This document shows positions 31,897 to 44,000 of a DNA stretch of 64,000 bases, piece after piece. The DNA is taken from contig JAMAHW010000052.1 of the NCBI GenBank assembly GCA_023627715.1, positions 209,903-273,902 of the forward strand, read 5' to 3'. Each line of letters begins with the position of its first letter. The first letter of the stretch is position 1. Both the position numbers and the translations under genes were made by a program. Source of the stretch: Periconia sp. R9002. Its lineage: Eukaryota > Ascomycota > Dothideomycetes > Pleosporales > Periconiaceae. The notes under the pieces are model-generated. The model did no database searches and was not told the DNA's origin. It worked only from the letters and a program-made list of their open reading frames with translations.

Positions 31897-33759
31897 TTAA
31901 GCTGTCGAAGTCGCAAAGGCCAATAATTTCTCATAGTTAGGCGAACCTAAACCTGTTGCCGGATCCCAGCCAGAAACCGCGTTGAACCCGGCGCCACTGA
32001 TAACACCGCTGCATCCTCCGATCTTACCAGTGGTGATATCATTGAAACCACTGCTGGCGGTTCCGTACAGCCAAGGGTTCAGAAACCCAAGCCCTTTCTT
32101 TCCTGCAGCAATGCGGCCGCTGTTCAACAATTGTATAATACCCGCCGTGGCTGGCGCAGAGCACGAGGTGCCAGAAACACCAACTGAGCTGCCGCCGACA
32201 ACGATTCGGTAATTCACAGCCAGCGCAGCAACATCTGGGTATGCTCGACCTGAAGAGTTAAAATACTGCGACACAGCACTGTGTGTAGTATCGGTAGCTA
32301 GCCACTTTGCGACCGTAGCATTCTGGTAACTTGGACGATCGAACACCTCGGAGAAGCCGCCACCACCTGAACTCCATGCACCTTCAGGAGAAGTGCCACT
32401 TGTTCCGCCCACGCTGGTTACCCATGGACAACCAGTCGGAAAAGCAGTAGTGAAAGACTTCTTTCCGTTGAGTTGGCATGTGGATCCAACGCCCGAATCG
32501 CCAGATGACACAAGAACCGAGACGCCACGCGCACCTAGCTGAGAGAAGAGGTTACACGCGTTCACAGCATACGAGACGGGGATTGTGGATTCATCGTCGC
32601 CGTAGGAAATGGAGAGCGTATTAGGTAGCGATTCCGCTGGCAGTCCGAGCAAATAGTTCAAGAATTCGAGGTAGGGTTCGTTTGTATTTGTGCCAGAACC
32701 AATCCACGGACCGCGCCCTGCTGTGCTGTAATATGTCATTGGTACATTGCTCGATATGCTTCCAGCGTATTGAACGTCCAAGTTAGCCTCAACGCCGGCG
32801 GGAGAGGATGGGCATGTGCCACCATTCACGGGTGTGCAAGTGAAGCTCTTGGCTTTGTTGGAGAAATAAGCGTAGGTATTGAGGAAACTGGTGAAGTCGG
32901 ATTTGATGGCGTATTCTTCAAGGAATCCAGCAACACCCAATAGTCCCACGGATTGGTTTTGGGCGGAGGCAAAGCTGTATAGGTTGGCAAGGCAGGTAGG
33001 GGTTATTCCACTGCCAGTGCATCCTGGAACAGCCTGGGCAGCCTCTGTGGAAAATTCATCGGTCAACTCATGCCATTCCGAGATTGTGGAACGCTGCTTC
33101 TGGAGACCGAAAAATGTTGTGGGCTGGACCATGTCGATATGGCTAACAAGGTTTGCTGGCAGGCTATATTGGAGAGTTCTCAAGACCTTCTCGGAACTCG
33201 AATCGCGGACTACTCATTGTCAGAATGCATTGAATATAAGTCCAACCGGGCAATACTCCACTTACCAAAGGTACTGTATTCGGTTTTGAGGAGCTTTTCA
33301 ATCGTGTTGACACTCGCTTGAACAGTGACATAGTCCCCTTTGACGGCAACATCTGCGCCCGAGCCTGAAAGCTCTTTGCTCAGCCATTCTTGCACAAGAT
33401 CAACAGATTCTTTCTTGGGCGCAATCATGGCAAGAATCGTCTCTTGGTCGAGATGGTTGCCATATTGCGCATGACCAGGCGTCGCAATCTGTTCAGTGGC
33501 GTTACCAAAATGTATATCGGGAAGGTTTATGAAGCTCGATACATACATTCATAGCAAGTTCATGGAACTCGTTCATGCCCTGGTTTGCAAGATGGATCTT
33601 CAGGGTGATCGTGGTGACATCCTTGTCCACTACGGCGGCATCGTCCTTGGACCAGCCAGCCGGGGGGCTTTGTAGATCCTCGACAACAACATTGCTGGTC
33701 GGTCGTGCAACACATGTGGCTGCAAATAGGGCCGCCGCAGCAATTTTGGAGAAGAACAT
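31897..33759 (-). CDS. Sedolisin-family (S53) secreted serine-carboxyl peptidase
   Basis: Exons 33759-33547, 33488-33266 and 33209-31897 give 582 residues. A signal peptide (MFFSKIAAAALFAATCVA) starts at the ATG at 33759. The activation propeptide follows (MNIATPGHAQYGNHL, then RTLQYSLPANLVSHIDMVQPTT). The mature enzyme has the catalytic Glu and Asp in GVEANLDVQYA and the catalytic Ser in SGTSCSAPATAG, and ends with calcium-site-like FNDITTGKIGGC and GWDPATGLGSPNYEKL. Family members are acid tripeptidyl- or endopeptidases that degrade protein outside the cell. A TATA-like tatataat on the minus strand lies about 55 bp upstream, near 33813-33820. Confidence 0.93.
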
Positions 33760-34792
33760 GATGCAAAAGCCTGGTAACAAGACGAGGATCTAAACAGAGT
33801 GCACACACCCCTTATTATATACATGAACAAGCCTGTCAATATGATCGGCCCATATTCACTGCGTCAAAGGCGGAATGAGCAAGATTTGATTGCTCAATGA
33901 TGCGATTGCTATATATTAGATACCTGCCTAATCTGGGTAAACGGGCCAGGGTACGTAACAAGGCCGGTTCCACAAGAGGAAGCTTCTTCAAGCTTTGCCA
34001 ATAGCTCGGCACAGTTACAACAGTTCATTGATATGGAGAGTAAATCCGATAAGGAGATGCTTGTTTTGTGCTACGAATACGATTGGATCGACAAAAAGGG
34101 GTGCTCAGTCCGCGAATATTATGTCACTTGGTTCTCGAAGTCACGGAGCACTTACCCCGCGCAGGTAAATACCTTCCCTAGTAGCATCTTCTCACAGCGC
34201 GATTTCTGTATCTGCATAAAACCCGGACTGCGAGATAAACTTTGAATTTTCGTGGGAAATTATGCGCGTCGAATACTATGCTTCAAGGAGCCTCCAAGTT
34301 GATCGTGCCCAGGTACTGTACCCTGGTAGTGGTCTCAAGTGCTCCTCTTACTAGCCGAGCCCACTTTCGCATCTAGGTCAACATTGCCACACCAACACTG
34401 CAAGCAAATGGCTTGAAAAATAATTCATATTTATCAGTTCAAAAATCATTGCAATCGTTATATTCTGGTAACCCTAGAAACAAGGCGCGTAGAGTCGCGA
34501 TTTTCTAACCTCTTAGTCTCAATTAGAATACTTTCTCGCTTTCTAAACTCACATCTCAAGTGCTACGTTGTGTACATCGATTGATTCAACTTGACCACTT
34601 GACTGCATTGTGCATCCCCGATATAGTTGTCCATTTACAGTGCACACGATGAGAACACTATATATAATATCTTTTCAACACTCACTAAAAAAAGGGTTCA
34701 GCTTACACTCACACAAAATCACAACCTATAATCTGTGTATACAAAAACACCCACCAAATCTAAAAAAAGAAAACAGCTTCTTCGTCTACAGA
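33760..34792. other. Divergent intergenic region between the sedolisin and the first RING-like gene
   Basis: About 1 kb. It holds the sedolisin promoter (TATA-like site near 33815) and the leader of the next gene, which is A-rich just before 34793 (ctaaaaaaagaaaaca). No coding frame is convincing. Confidence 0.45.
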
Positions 34793-35605
34793 ATGACACT
34801 ATACACACCTAGGGCAGTTTTCAGGGAGTTAATGCAAGTACTCAATCAAACGGCCCGCTATCCGTTTGAAGTTGTAGACCCTCAGCCAGACGATGATTGC
34901 CCTACTTGCCTAGAGCCTTATCGTCTAAACAAGGAAGGAAACTGCACCGCCATTCGAATGGTTGAGTGTGGCCATGTCGTCGGCAACATGTGCATGGCGA
35001 ACTGGCAAAAGGTGCAGACAGGCCGGTGTCTCAACTGGAATCACGAGCTCACCGAACCCCTGAGTCCAACACCTGAGCTGAAAGCGGAACTGCGGGATTT
35101 GGCAACATGGTGGAAAATTGTATCGCACGAGCCCATTTGGATATGGGAGGCCTATTGGGTTCGTTTCCTGAACAAGCATCTATTTACGGATTATAGAACC
35201 AATGAAGTGTTTGGAAAGATGTTCTTGATGGTTTGGACGGACCCCAACAGTGGGGAATATCAGCACCTACCTTTAGGAGAACTTGACCGAACCATTGCAA
35301 TTCAGGCTTTGAAGAACGGCATCCGTCGACGAGCGGTAGCTTTTGAGTGCCTACATTTCCTACAGCTACTGTTTGGGATGTTTGGCCCTCTTCTGGGCAG
35401 TCTCCTCGCTCTTGGGCACCTGCCTGTATGGGTTGCGTTTCTTGCTGGGTTTCTTTGGCCTGTTTTCGTATATTACCACATTCTCGGGTTTTTGGACCGT
35501 AGGGCCCGGACAAACGACCTGGTAGATTTGCTAGATCCAACCCTGGAGTACATGCTAGAGCTGTTCGACCGCTACTGGGCGCCCAGGGATAACTTGGAGC
35601 CTTAG
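34793..35605 (+). CDS. RING-variant membrane protein, paralogue A
   Basis: Single exon, 270 residues from the ATG at 34793; longer in-frame starts upstream encode a non-conserved leader. A zinc-finger-like segment near residues 35-85 begins DPQPDDDCPTC, continues with AIRMVECGHVVGNMC, and ends RCLNWNH. It is a RING-like pattern (CxxC ... CxH-x5-C ... C-x4-H) in which the usual last CxxC is replaced by C-x4-H and one central Cys is Gly. Two hydrophobic segments follow near residues 180-235 (FLQLLFGMFGPLLGSLLALG and a second). It is clearly related to the next two genes. E3 ubiquitin ligase activity is possible but unproven given the missing ligands. Confidence 0.78.
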   Translation: MTLYTPRAVFRELMQVLNQTARYPFEVVDPQPDDDCPTCLEPYRLNKEGNCTAIRMVECGHVVGNMCMANWQKVQTGRCLNWNHELTEPLSPTPELKAELRDLATWWKIVSHEPIWIWEAYWVRFLNKHLFTDYRTNEVFGKMFLMVWTDPNSGEYQHLPLGELDRTIAIQALKNGIRRRAVAFECLHFLQLLFGMFGPLLGSLLALGHLPVWVAFLAGFLWPVFVYYHILGFLDRRARTNDLVDLLDPTLEYMLELFDRYWAPRDNLEP

Positions 35606-36360
35606 GTCACTTGAGTTACTGTACACCCAGTGTGTGTATCAAGTAGGAATACTAGTATGTGCTTCGAGTCTGCGGATGATGCCCGTTTGATACCGTGTCG
35701 GGTGAATCCAATCCCATCTTCTTTCCACACATTAAAACGACTCCTGATCTATATTCCATGAAAACTCTCCGTGTGATGTCCGGCTAGCCACTAAGTTAAA
35801 GAATCTCACAGCGTCTTCCAAGATATGATTTCAAATGTAACACTTCCTAACCATCATTAGGGCGCGTCTATTGTATTGATCTTTGGGGGTTTCATGAAGA
35901 GAAGGCATGCACACTCTCAGAATCGAGTATCTAATGAAATTTTAGGTTCGGTTCGTTTCACTGTGAAGCCCACGCTGTCCTTCACAATGTCAACTTCAAT
36001 ATGCGGTTAGGCAATGCTCAGTCATACCCAGCGATTGCGGTCGTCTTCTTGGTATATAATCAATGCATGAGGGGTGAATATACGCGACTCATATAGGAAG
36101 CAGAGAGACTCTTCAGTGAAGAGTATACGCTTTGGCGGGCTAACCATGGGTATATTTGATTTCAGTGAATAATAAAAGACATTATTTCCAGAAATGTCAA
36201 GTTAGTGCTGAAGACAGATATACTCAACCTCGGAAAGAACACGGTGCTCGCAGTGTCACCGCGTTTGATCGCATCACGTTGGCCAAAGCAGCCCATGTGA
36301 CCTATATAGCGTAGAAACCGCATTCCCCCTTTATTCAAAAGCCCAAAGCTTGAACCTTAC
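35606..36360. other. Intergenic between RING-variant paralogues A and B
   Basis: About 755 bp of AT-rich sequence with no coherent frame. Paralogue B's promoter must lie here; a tatatagcg element is at 36303-36311. Confidence 0.4.
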
Positions 36361-37314
36361 ATGAAATTATCACCCACAACCCACAACAAAGCTCAAACTA
36401 TATCCCGCTGGGCAACATCTGAAGCACTCGACCCTGACACAACCTTCGCCCTACCAGCGCTCCACCCTGAAACAATGGATACAACGGGATCACCGGTTCT
36501 CGCCCTGCTAATACAACAAATCGAGAATTATCGACACAAGGTTCTGGACCCGCAACCGGATGATGACTGCCCCTTTTGCATCCAGCCTTTCCGGCTTAAC
36601 GAGGTTGGGTCCTGTCGTGCGATTCGACTCGAGCCATGCGGGCACATAGTCGGAGACCAATGCTTTGAGCAATGGTTGATAGAGCAAAAGCACCGATGCT
36701 GGTATTTCGGTCATCGTCTTGTGAAGGCACCTAGTCCTCGGTCCATTCGACGACTCTATTTACTGGAAGAGTCGTACCACCTCGCCAAACAGCTCCAGAG
36801 TATCGGTTACCGCCACCCAGCCCATGAGGACAAAATCATGGGAGTTGTCGAGAAACTTTACATGCGAGTCGTATTACATGGTCCTCGAACTTGGCCTAGA
36901 TTCAAACAGGTCACTGCCGCACTTAGGGAGAACCGGGTGACCAACGAAAACCGACGCACCATACAAACTTTCATTATCAAGGTGATGGTCGGAACTACAC
37001 TGGCCAAGCACTTGACGGCCATGATCGTATACGCCGTGATATTGTTGAGTTATCTGAAAGCCTGGCAACTGGCACTCTACAAAGGACCTTGGGGGTGGCT
37101 TGCTATACCTTACATAGTATTAGCCGGTGATATTTGGGCAATTCCGGGGAGTCCAGTCGGATCGAATAAGCATTCTTTGATCCTTCGTCAACCATTCGCC
37201 ATGTGGATTATAATCATCAAGAGGGCGGTGGAGGAGGAAGCCATCCTCATTCGATATTTCCGACACTTGAATACCGTGTTAGAGTGGGCTGCCGACCAGA
37301 AGGCGAACCGTTAG
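36361..37314 (+). CDS. RING-variant membrane protein, paralogue B
   Basis: Single exon, 317 residues from the ATG at 36361; a second in-frame ATG at 36475 would give 279 and aligns better with paralogue A. The zinc-finger-like segment reads DPQPDDDCPFC, AIRLEPCGHIVGDQC and RCWYFGH, with the same spacing as paralogue A, including C-x4-H in place of the last CxxC. The C-terminal half has hydrophobic segments (LTAMIVYAVILLSYL, GWLAIPYIVLAGDIWAI). The eight-residue identity PQPDDDCP with paralogue A shows recent duplication or strong constraint. Function unknown. Confidence 0.78.
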   Translation: MKLSPTTHNKAQTISRWATSEALDPDTTFALPALHPETMDTTGSPVLALLIQQIENYRHKVLDPQPDDDCPFCIQPFRLNEVGSCRAIRLEPCGHIVGDQCFEQWLIEQKHRCWYFGHRLVKAPSPRSIRRLYLLEESYHLAKQLQSIGYRHPAHEDKIMGVVEKLYMRVVLHGPRTWPRFKQVTAALRENRVTNENRRTIQTFIIKVMVGTTLAKHLTAMIVYAVILLSYLKAWQLALYKGPWGWLAIPYIVLAGDIWAIPGSPVGSNKHSLILRQPFAMWIIIIKRAVEEEAILIRYFRHLNTVLEWAADQKANR

Positions 37315-37698
37315 TCCAGGCATTTGGTCTGATGGACGAATGGGATGATGAATTGATAGCATACAAACGCCGGTTTGCGTAAAACTAGAGGATTGCTTTC
37401 GGGTTTTCAGTTTAGCTTCTATCGGGATTAGTGGTTGAATATAGCGTTATTGTACAGCTTCTTCTGATCTGCGTGCTTGATTCGCCACGCGAGTTAACGT
37501 CCTCTTAAATAAGAACTGAGCTTCATGATCTGCCGTCTTTTTTAGCTAACATGTGTGCTCGTTGAGACTACAGAAGGCTAAATGGTTCGCGATAGCAAAA
37601 TGAAGAAACTAATGTCTGTGTAGTAGACGAGCTCGCGGGATCATTTTGCGGGAAAATCTGCTAGAAAACAATCAAGAACGAAACAATAACGCAAAGTC
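37315..37698. other. Intergenic between convergent paralogues B and C
   Basis: About 385 bp between two stop codons, so presumably both 3' UTRs. Nothing else was recognised. Confidence 0.4.
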
Positions 37699-38556
37699 TT
37701 ATTGAGCATTATTCCCCTTGATTCCGTACCAAATCAAAAAACCTGTGACAGCTCCATATACAAGCCAGTTCAAGGTCAACATCAATGCAAACCCTTTAAT
37801 CGAAATCAATAACGTCAACATCCGCGCTATCAAAAACAACATGGCAGACACTTCCCATGCTGCTGCACCGCCGCCCATCGCATTACGTCGAGCCGTGACG
37901 GACCAAAACAGCGCCATGATAGGAAAGTCTATCCAAAAAGCTAGAAACCGAGAGTCCGGCAAACGAGCCCCGAATGCGCGTAACATTTCCAACTCCAAAA
38001 ACGGGGTGCCTAAAGCCCACTCAGACAATGAAAATGTAGCGCGTATGATGAGCGCAAAAATGAGCACCACCCGCGTCCACGCCGATAATGAATCCATGTA
38101 GAACCACCACATGCGGAACGTTTCGCCAAGAAGCATCCTCCTATCAAACAGCCTCTCACTAAGAGTATTGAATGCGGCCAACTTCTCAGCTTTCAGCGCG
38201 TGCCCAGGAGTGTAGTCCGCGAATAATCTATACCACGACCACGAGCTTGCCCTTTGGAGCCATTCCGGGACAGGGTTGGATAAGAGCTCGATTTTCGCGC
38301 GACATATTTGACACGTATCCATTTCCGCTTGAAGCATCTTGGCGAAGCATTCGCTGCCAATGACGTGTTTGCAGGGCTGTAGTTGAAGCGGTTTACAGGG
38401 AATCTCGTGTATGTCGTCGGGGTCGTCTTTTTCATTGTAGGTGCGGTAGCATACTAAGCATGTGTCTGTTGCCTCTCCTGACGTAGTAGAAACTTCACGG
38501 ACGTTGTATTTTCTTCTTGCTGCGGGGAGTTTGTAGATTACGTGTGGATGCGCCAT
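37699..38556 (-). CDS. RING-type membrane protein, paralogue C
   Basis: Single exon, 285 residues. The zinc-finger segment near residues 30-95 has TCLVCYRTY, LQLQPCKHVIGSECF and TCQICRAKIEL. Thus it keeps the terminal CxxC lost in paralogues A and B but shares their CxH-x5-C centre, where Gly replaces a usual Cys. This CxHxxGxxC centre is common in fungal RING proteins. Four hydrophobic segments follow (VVLIFALIIRATFSLSEWAL, FLAFWIDFPIMALFW, SAMLFLIARMLTLLIS, LNWLVYGAVTGFLIW). It is a candidate membrane-anchored E3 ligase. It is on the opposite strand to A and B and convergent with B. Confidence 0.8.
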   Translation of the reverse strand: MAHPHVIYKLPAARRKYNVREVSTTSGEATDTCLVCYRTYNEKDDPDDIHEIPCKPLQLQPCKHVIGSECFAKMLQAEMDTCQICRAKIELLSNPVPEWLQRASSWSWYRLFADYTPGHALKAEKLAAFNTLSERLFDRRMLLGETFRMWWFYMDSLSAWTRVVLIFALIIRATFSLSEWALGTPFLELEMLRAFGARLPDSRFLAFWIDFPIMALFWSVTARRNAMGGGAAAWEVSAMLFLIARMLTLLISIKGFALMLTLNWLVYGAVTGFLIWYGIKGNNAQ

Positions 38557-39277
38557 ACTCTCGGTCGATTACAAAACGAAGTCATGCGAAAGGACTACCG
38601 AGGGATTGGATATCAAGTCCTGCATTGATACGATTCGGGAGCACAATGGTTGGGCGGAAGTAGGTTGAGAGGGTGAAAGTGGGCGTGGCGTGGGCGCACT
38701 TGTGGCTTGGGTTGGCGCTTGTCTGTTTTTAGCTGCGCTAACCAAGTTTGGGGTACCATGATTTAGGTACTACCTGAAAACCTATTGGAAGAGTGAGCAG
38801 TGTATGGGTCATCATACCTAGTCAAGACGTTGATTATGGTATAATAATTTTTTTTCGTGATACTATCTCCTTTAGTGGGGAAGGCGATCCCTTGTATTTG
38901 CGGATGTGATTGGGTGATTCACTGTAACTTGATGTATTGTACGCAAGCACAACCGGTTGTGATATCGAATATGTAATGACTAATCCTATTTAAAGAAACC
39001 ATTTTACAAAAAACCGTTCTAGAGAGATACGTGTGATACGGAACGCTTGAGCCAAAAACTGTTTGTTTCTCAAAGACTATAAGAAAGTGCAAGCAGCACT
39101 CTCAAAGGCATTACAGTGAAGTGCTCAACCCGGAGTTGAACATCTAGTTGAATGTGAACATAGCGTTTGCTCTTGTTTTGTTCAAATACTCAGCAGCCCC
39201 CCTCCCCACGAACGGTACCCCGTAAGGAAACCCCTCTCAACCCATCAGGAAAGCCTCCTCCTATACGAATCCTCACA
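38557..39277. other. Divergent intergenic region between paralogue C and the kinase
   Basis: About 720 bp containing two promoters. AT-rich near 38.83-39.0 kb. No coding frame, tRNA or repeat was recognised. Confidence 0.4.
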
Positions 39278-40498
39278 ATGGCCGTCAAAGGGATACCCGC
39301 CGCCTGGAACTTTATCGGAGCGGTTTTCTCGAAGAAAACGGCTACCAATGCCACAAGTCACCATTCCAAGCCCAACGATACCATTTTGAGCGCGACTGCA
39401 GGCCTTGACACGAAGAACCCTGCTTACAACTTCCCACACCGACACAAAAAGTTGCATGAAATAGAAAATGGCTCCGAGGGCGCTGTATCTGCTTTCATAA
39501 ACATCCCATCAAAAAAGATTGTTGCGGTCAAGATGGTCGTAAGGGAGAACGAAGTTCCGCGAGAAGCCAAGATCCTAATGGATCTGCCACATCATGAGTC
39601 CATCGCCAGCATGTACGGCTATCAGACACACTATCCGGATCCCCGTTTCCACTCCATGATTTTGGAATTCTGCCCTGGAGGTGACCTATTTGATTTTAAC
39701 AAAAATAAGTTCACAGAGTCCTTGGCAAAACACCCCGAGGGATTTATGTGGGCCGTCCTCCGCCAGCTGGCTTCCGCAACCGCTTTCCTTCACGAGGGTA
39801 TTGGATGCCAGGACTCTCAGAAAATTAAAAATTGGCGCCCCATAGTCCATCGGGACATCAAATTGGAAAACATACTAATTTCCGACTTGGGACCAAAGGC
39901 CGACTTTTCGGAAATCAAGATCAAGTTGTGCGATTTTGGGATGTCAGCCTTTTACAATCCTGCCGATTCCAAGCTGCCCAATATATGGGGGACTTGCATG
40001 TTCTGGCCACCAGAACAGACTTGGGAGGAACGCTTTAGTACCCCCGCTGGCGACGTGTGGGCCGTCGGCTGCATCATTCACGAACTCGCGCACACTTTTC
40101 CGCCCGTGGAAGACCCTGCGGTGTACCGCCACAAGATCAGCCAAGTTCGCAATATTGAGGGTCTTGAGCTAAGTCTCGGAGATACGGCTAGCTTCTACTG
40201 GGATTCAAAGGTGCCGCGCCGTCCTCTTCCTATCAACTTGAAGCCAGAGAGTCATGCTTGGGACCGGCGTCGGCGCCGACCGACACCCAAGTACTCGGAT
40301 GAACTCAACTCGTGCATGCTCAGTGCGCTGCATATGGAGTATATGAGCCGACCAACAGCTGCCGAGCTGATGGGACTAATTGAGAAGTGTGAAGCAGCGT
40401 TATACGACCAGTATATAGACGAGGAGTGGGTTAGCATGGATTTGGCGGGATGTGAGGAGGACGACGGGACAATGGCCACTAAAGTTGTTTGCCTTTGA
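39278..40498 (+). CDS. Protein kinase (Ser/Thr type)
   Basis: Single exon, 406 residues from the ATG at 39278. Kinase subdomains are complete: catalytic Lys in KIVAVKMV, VHRDIKLENIL for the catalytic loop, DFGM for Mg binding, WPPEQTW in place of APE, and GDVWAVGCIIHEL. The N-terminal 80 residues are Ala/Thr/Ser-rich, without a clear domain. A small insert (GPKADFSEIKI) lies between the catalytic loop and DFG. The C-terminal tail is acidic. It looks like the lineage-specific kinases frequent in filamentous ascomycetes, not a conserved cell-cycle kinase. It sits between the RING-variant genes and the ankyrin gene. Confidence 0.85.
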   Translation: MAVKGIPAAWNFIGAVFSKKTATNATSHHSKPNDTILSATAGLDTKNPAYNFPHRHKKLHEIENGSEGAVSAFINIPSKKIVAVKMVVRENEVPREAKILMDLPHHESIASMYGYQTHYPDPRFHSMILEFCPGGDLFDFNKNKFTESLAKHPEGFMWAVLRQLASATAFLHEGIGCQDSQKIKNWRPIVHRDIKLENILISDLGPKADFSEIKIKLCDFGMSAFYNPADSKLPNIWGTCMFWPPEQTWEERFSTPAGDVWAVGCIIHELAHTFPPVEDPAVYRHKISQVRNIEGLELSLGDTASFYWDSKVPRRPLPINLKPESHAWDRRRRRPTPKYSDELNSCMLSALHMEYMSRPTAAELMGLIEKCEAALYDQYIDEEWVSMDLAGCEEDDGTMATKVVCL

Positions 40499-41040
40499 TT
40501 ACCATATTGCGGAGCGGATATATGTTACGAGAAATCAAAAGCTTACATCGAAGCGTGTTTCGTGAACAACCATGTACTGTAAATAAAAAAATATTGATCA
40601 CCACCCTGTTTGGCCGACAGATCAATACTGATCCATATACTGCCTCAGAATTTCGAAGAATGTATAACCTGTCTATATGTATTGATGCTCTCATGAACTC
40701 CTACTCATATCAATAGGAAGGGGCCATGCTGGTGGTGACTAATCAACGCACATGGTAAGTTCCAAATGTCGTTCGTACTTCCAAACACCGGTTGACATTG
40801 AAACGTATCCACTCAACCATAAACCAAGTCCTTCGCGAAGTTCTCGTATTCACTTGTGCAGTGAGGGGAAAATGTGGCGTTCATTTGTCCTTGACCGGAA
40901 GGACCGGTCAGCTCAGCGCCACACGAGCAGGCATTTAACACCGCGGGCTCCAAGTGAATCGCTACAACTGATTGCATCTCCAAGTCTTCGCACTTCAATT
41001 TTCACAATATATCGGTCCTTTCGCATCGGGTCGGCAACAA
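40499..41040. other. Intergenic between the kinase and the ankyrin gene
   Basis: About 540 bp, with the kinase 3' end and the promoter of the ankyrin gene. Nothing specific is recognised. Confidence 0.4.
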
Positions 41041-44000
41041 ATGGCAGAAGCTGTTGGCTTAGCTGTCGGGTTGATCTCGCTTACCGTGCAGGTGGTAAAC
41101 GGAACGAAAAGGCTGCGTGACGCCTACAGGTGCTCTAAGTCGGTCCCGCAAAACGTGGACGCGATACTGAAAGAAGCGGAATTTCTACATCATATTGCCG
41201 GGTCGATTTATAAGTCAGACGTAGCGCAGTTACGAGACGACCTGGTCGAAATCCATTGCACGGCCAGCATAGAGAAAGTTACAGCCGAGCTGGACAGACT
41301 AACGAACAAGATCACCAAAATGAACGCTTCCAAAGGGCTCCGTCTTCCAGCACAGAAACTGTCGCATCTTGGGAGCTGCCAAGATGAGCTCATTCGTCTG
41401 GAGAAACTCGTATACACGGCGAAATTGAATATGATCATGTAAGCAATACTACATTGCCACTGCATCATGCGCCTTGCCTTACTCTAGATAGAGCCCTCGG
41501 TTGTTGTAAAACGTTGCAAGAGATTTCACCACCCTCCGAATCGCGGAATGGATCCGACGAGGATGACACGACGAGTTCTTTAACACTGGGACCTGACGAT
41601 CATATGGTAACAATGCCTTGGAAAACAACCAAGTGTATTGAGAGAGGCTGCGGATGCCGATGCCATACTGAAGGATTTGCGAACGGTCGATTCTGGGGCC
41701 TTAAGTATACTCCTCTTTCCATGATTCTAGGGGATTGTGACAGCGATAGATGCAATGGACGACACTACAAGGTCTCTTTTCGAATAGCGCTTTCTCGGTT
41801 CGGCCTAAATTGGGCGGTGGCTCTCACTTGCAATATGCAGAATGAAGCAGGGAATTACTCATTCAACTTGGCACTTCGTCCCCAGCACATTGTGCGCTTC
41901 ACTTCTGATGGCTTCCTCACGCTATTCAACATTCGGAATCACCTAGTTAGTCTAGACGATGGAATATCGAGTCTTCGGAAATTGTACCGACATGATCCGC
42001 ATATGATACATCACGTCGATCCTAATGGCGACGGATATGTCAAAGTCAGTTCCTTGAATCATCCATCGGCAGACTGATTACTCACTAAAGTCTCAGAGAT
42101 TGCTTCGGGATGTTGCTTATAATCCAGATTGTGTGGTGCCCCTGTTGCGTTTGTTTCTACAAGAATTTCGCATCACGCAAGGTCTAGATGACATTGAGTA
42201 AGTTCCAATTGGTAAACTCACCGCCATGTCATAATGATGACCCATAAATGCAGTCTTATATACGGTTGTATGGAATGGATGGACACGAACACACACATCG
42301 CCATTTTCAAAGAACTCTTCAACCTTGGATTTGATCCAACGGGCCTGGAAAGTCCTCGGGTAGAGCGATGGCGAAGATTCTCGCCTTCAAGAATGATGTC
42401 TTTCGATATCATTACAAGAGATCCATTCTTTCTTGATCTACTGAACGAGTTCATGGCATTTGACCCAAGTAAGAGCTTCCATCAGAAGGACAACTTTTTA
42501 TCATTGCAAAGTAATGTATTGGCTTGCAGCTTCTGACATTCATGACATAGGCTTCGGTGATTCATCCGAAATACACTACGAGATTATTCGCAATCCAAGC
42601 AAAGCTGCTCAAAGACTCGGTACACCAATTTTTCAACTGGACCTGGCGCCCAATTTTCTGGGGCAAACACCGCTCCACCTAGCTATCCGGAATCCAGACC
42701 TAATTCCAGCTCTAATCGATGCTGGCCACCCCATTGATCCAGTCGATGCATTTGGCCTGACACCGTTGATGTATGCTGCCGGCCTTGGGATGATTGGGCC
42801 AGCGAAACAGCTCATTTCGGCAGGAGCCGACTACTCGTTTAAAGACCCGACATATGGAAGAGATTCCATTTCTTTTGCCTTTGCGCGATATCATTTCGAT
42901 TTCATCTTGGAAATGATCCGGCACTTGCAATCTACTTATCTTGATGATGCCATGCGAATTGGTCAAACATACAGCAAATGGATTCTCATTCAGCTGATTG
43001 CAGTATCGGGTCGCTCGCACAAGCCTTCAAATGACTTCATCGAAGCCTTGGTAGGCATTGTTGACAACATCAGCTTTAAATTCGATGACCCCAATGAACC
43101 ACCGATGAGCTATAATGATCACTTGCTACACTATAGGTGGCGATTGGACCATGTCCAAATATTCATGAAATACGGTTTCAATGCTCTCAACCACAAGAAT
43201 AGTCTGGGCCGCACAGCTCTAATGTGCGCAGCCTTCCGCGGCGACCCTGTTTTGACTCAATACTATATCGACATGGGTGCGAATGTTAATGATCAGGATA
43301 CGAATGGAATGGGTGCATTGGCCCACGCTCTGGATGGCTGGAGTCGTTTATCTACGCCTTTGGAATACAATATAGAGACAAATCATTTAGAGACTGCGCG
43401 TGTTCTTATGAAAGCAGGAGCAGATCTTAATTCTCGCGATGATTGCGACTGCGGTTGCTCTCTCTCTGGCTGTACCCCTATATCAACTCTTCCTGCGGGG
43501 TTTCCAGTAATGAATTATTCTTGGATGCCTATGTTCACGACAGTACAATGGCTAGATCTATTGCAAGATTGCAGGAGGGAAGACGATATGCGAATTCAGA
43601 TGATCGCTTTAATACGCAGAGTCAAGTTTGCGGGTTTGGGCATGGTGCATACGTGCGGCGATAGGCGTATGAATCACGCGAACATCTCGCATTATTATCG
43701 TGTACGACGCCGATTCTCCGCGCACGACTTGCTCGCTAAGGATGAACTGATCAAATTGAGAATCCGGCAGATGGACAAGGTTCAGCAGCTCAATCTCGAA
43801 TGCCAGGATATGGATAAATTTGGCTTTGAAACATTGAGGCACATATGGATGGAGCATGTCTTCAAGAATTTCCTATCTGTGATTCAAGACATGAAAATTC
43901 CATCCTGGAAAAAGGTGCTCGATATGTGGTATTCTGGAATCACTAACGGAACTCCCTTGAGACGTGAACTCATGCCTCTTGAACGTTCAGTAAGTGCTGT

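Noticed and set aside
34033..34245. A 70-codon plus-strand frame between the sedolisin and paralogue A
   Set aside because: Short, no domain, and not extendable by plausible splicing.
37699..38556. The three RING-like genes as a transposon-borne unit
   Set aside because: No terminal inverted repeats, target-site duplications, transposase or reverse transcriptase were found around 34-39 kb.
40483..40498. A C-terminal CAAX prenylation motif on the kinase (ends KVVCL)
   Set aside because: The Cys is second from the end, not fourth, so it does not fit CAAX.
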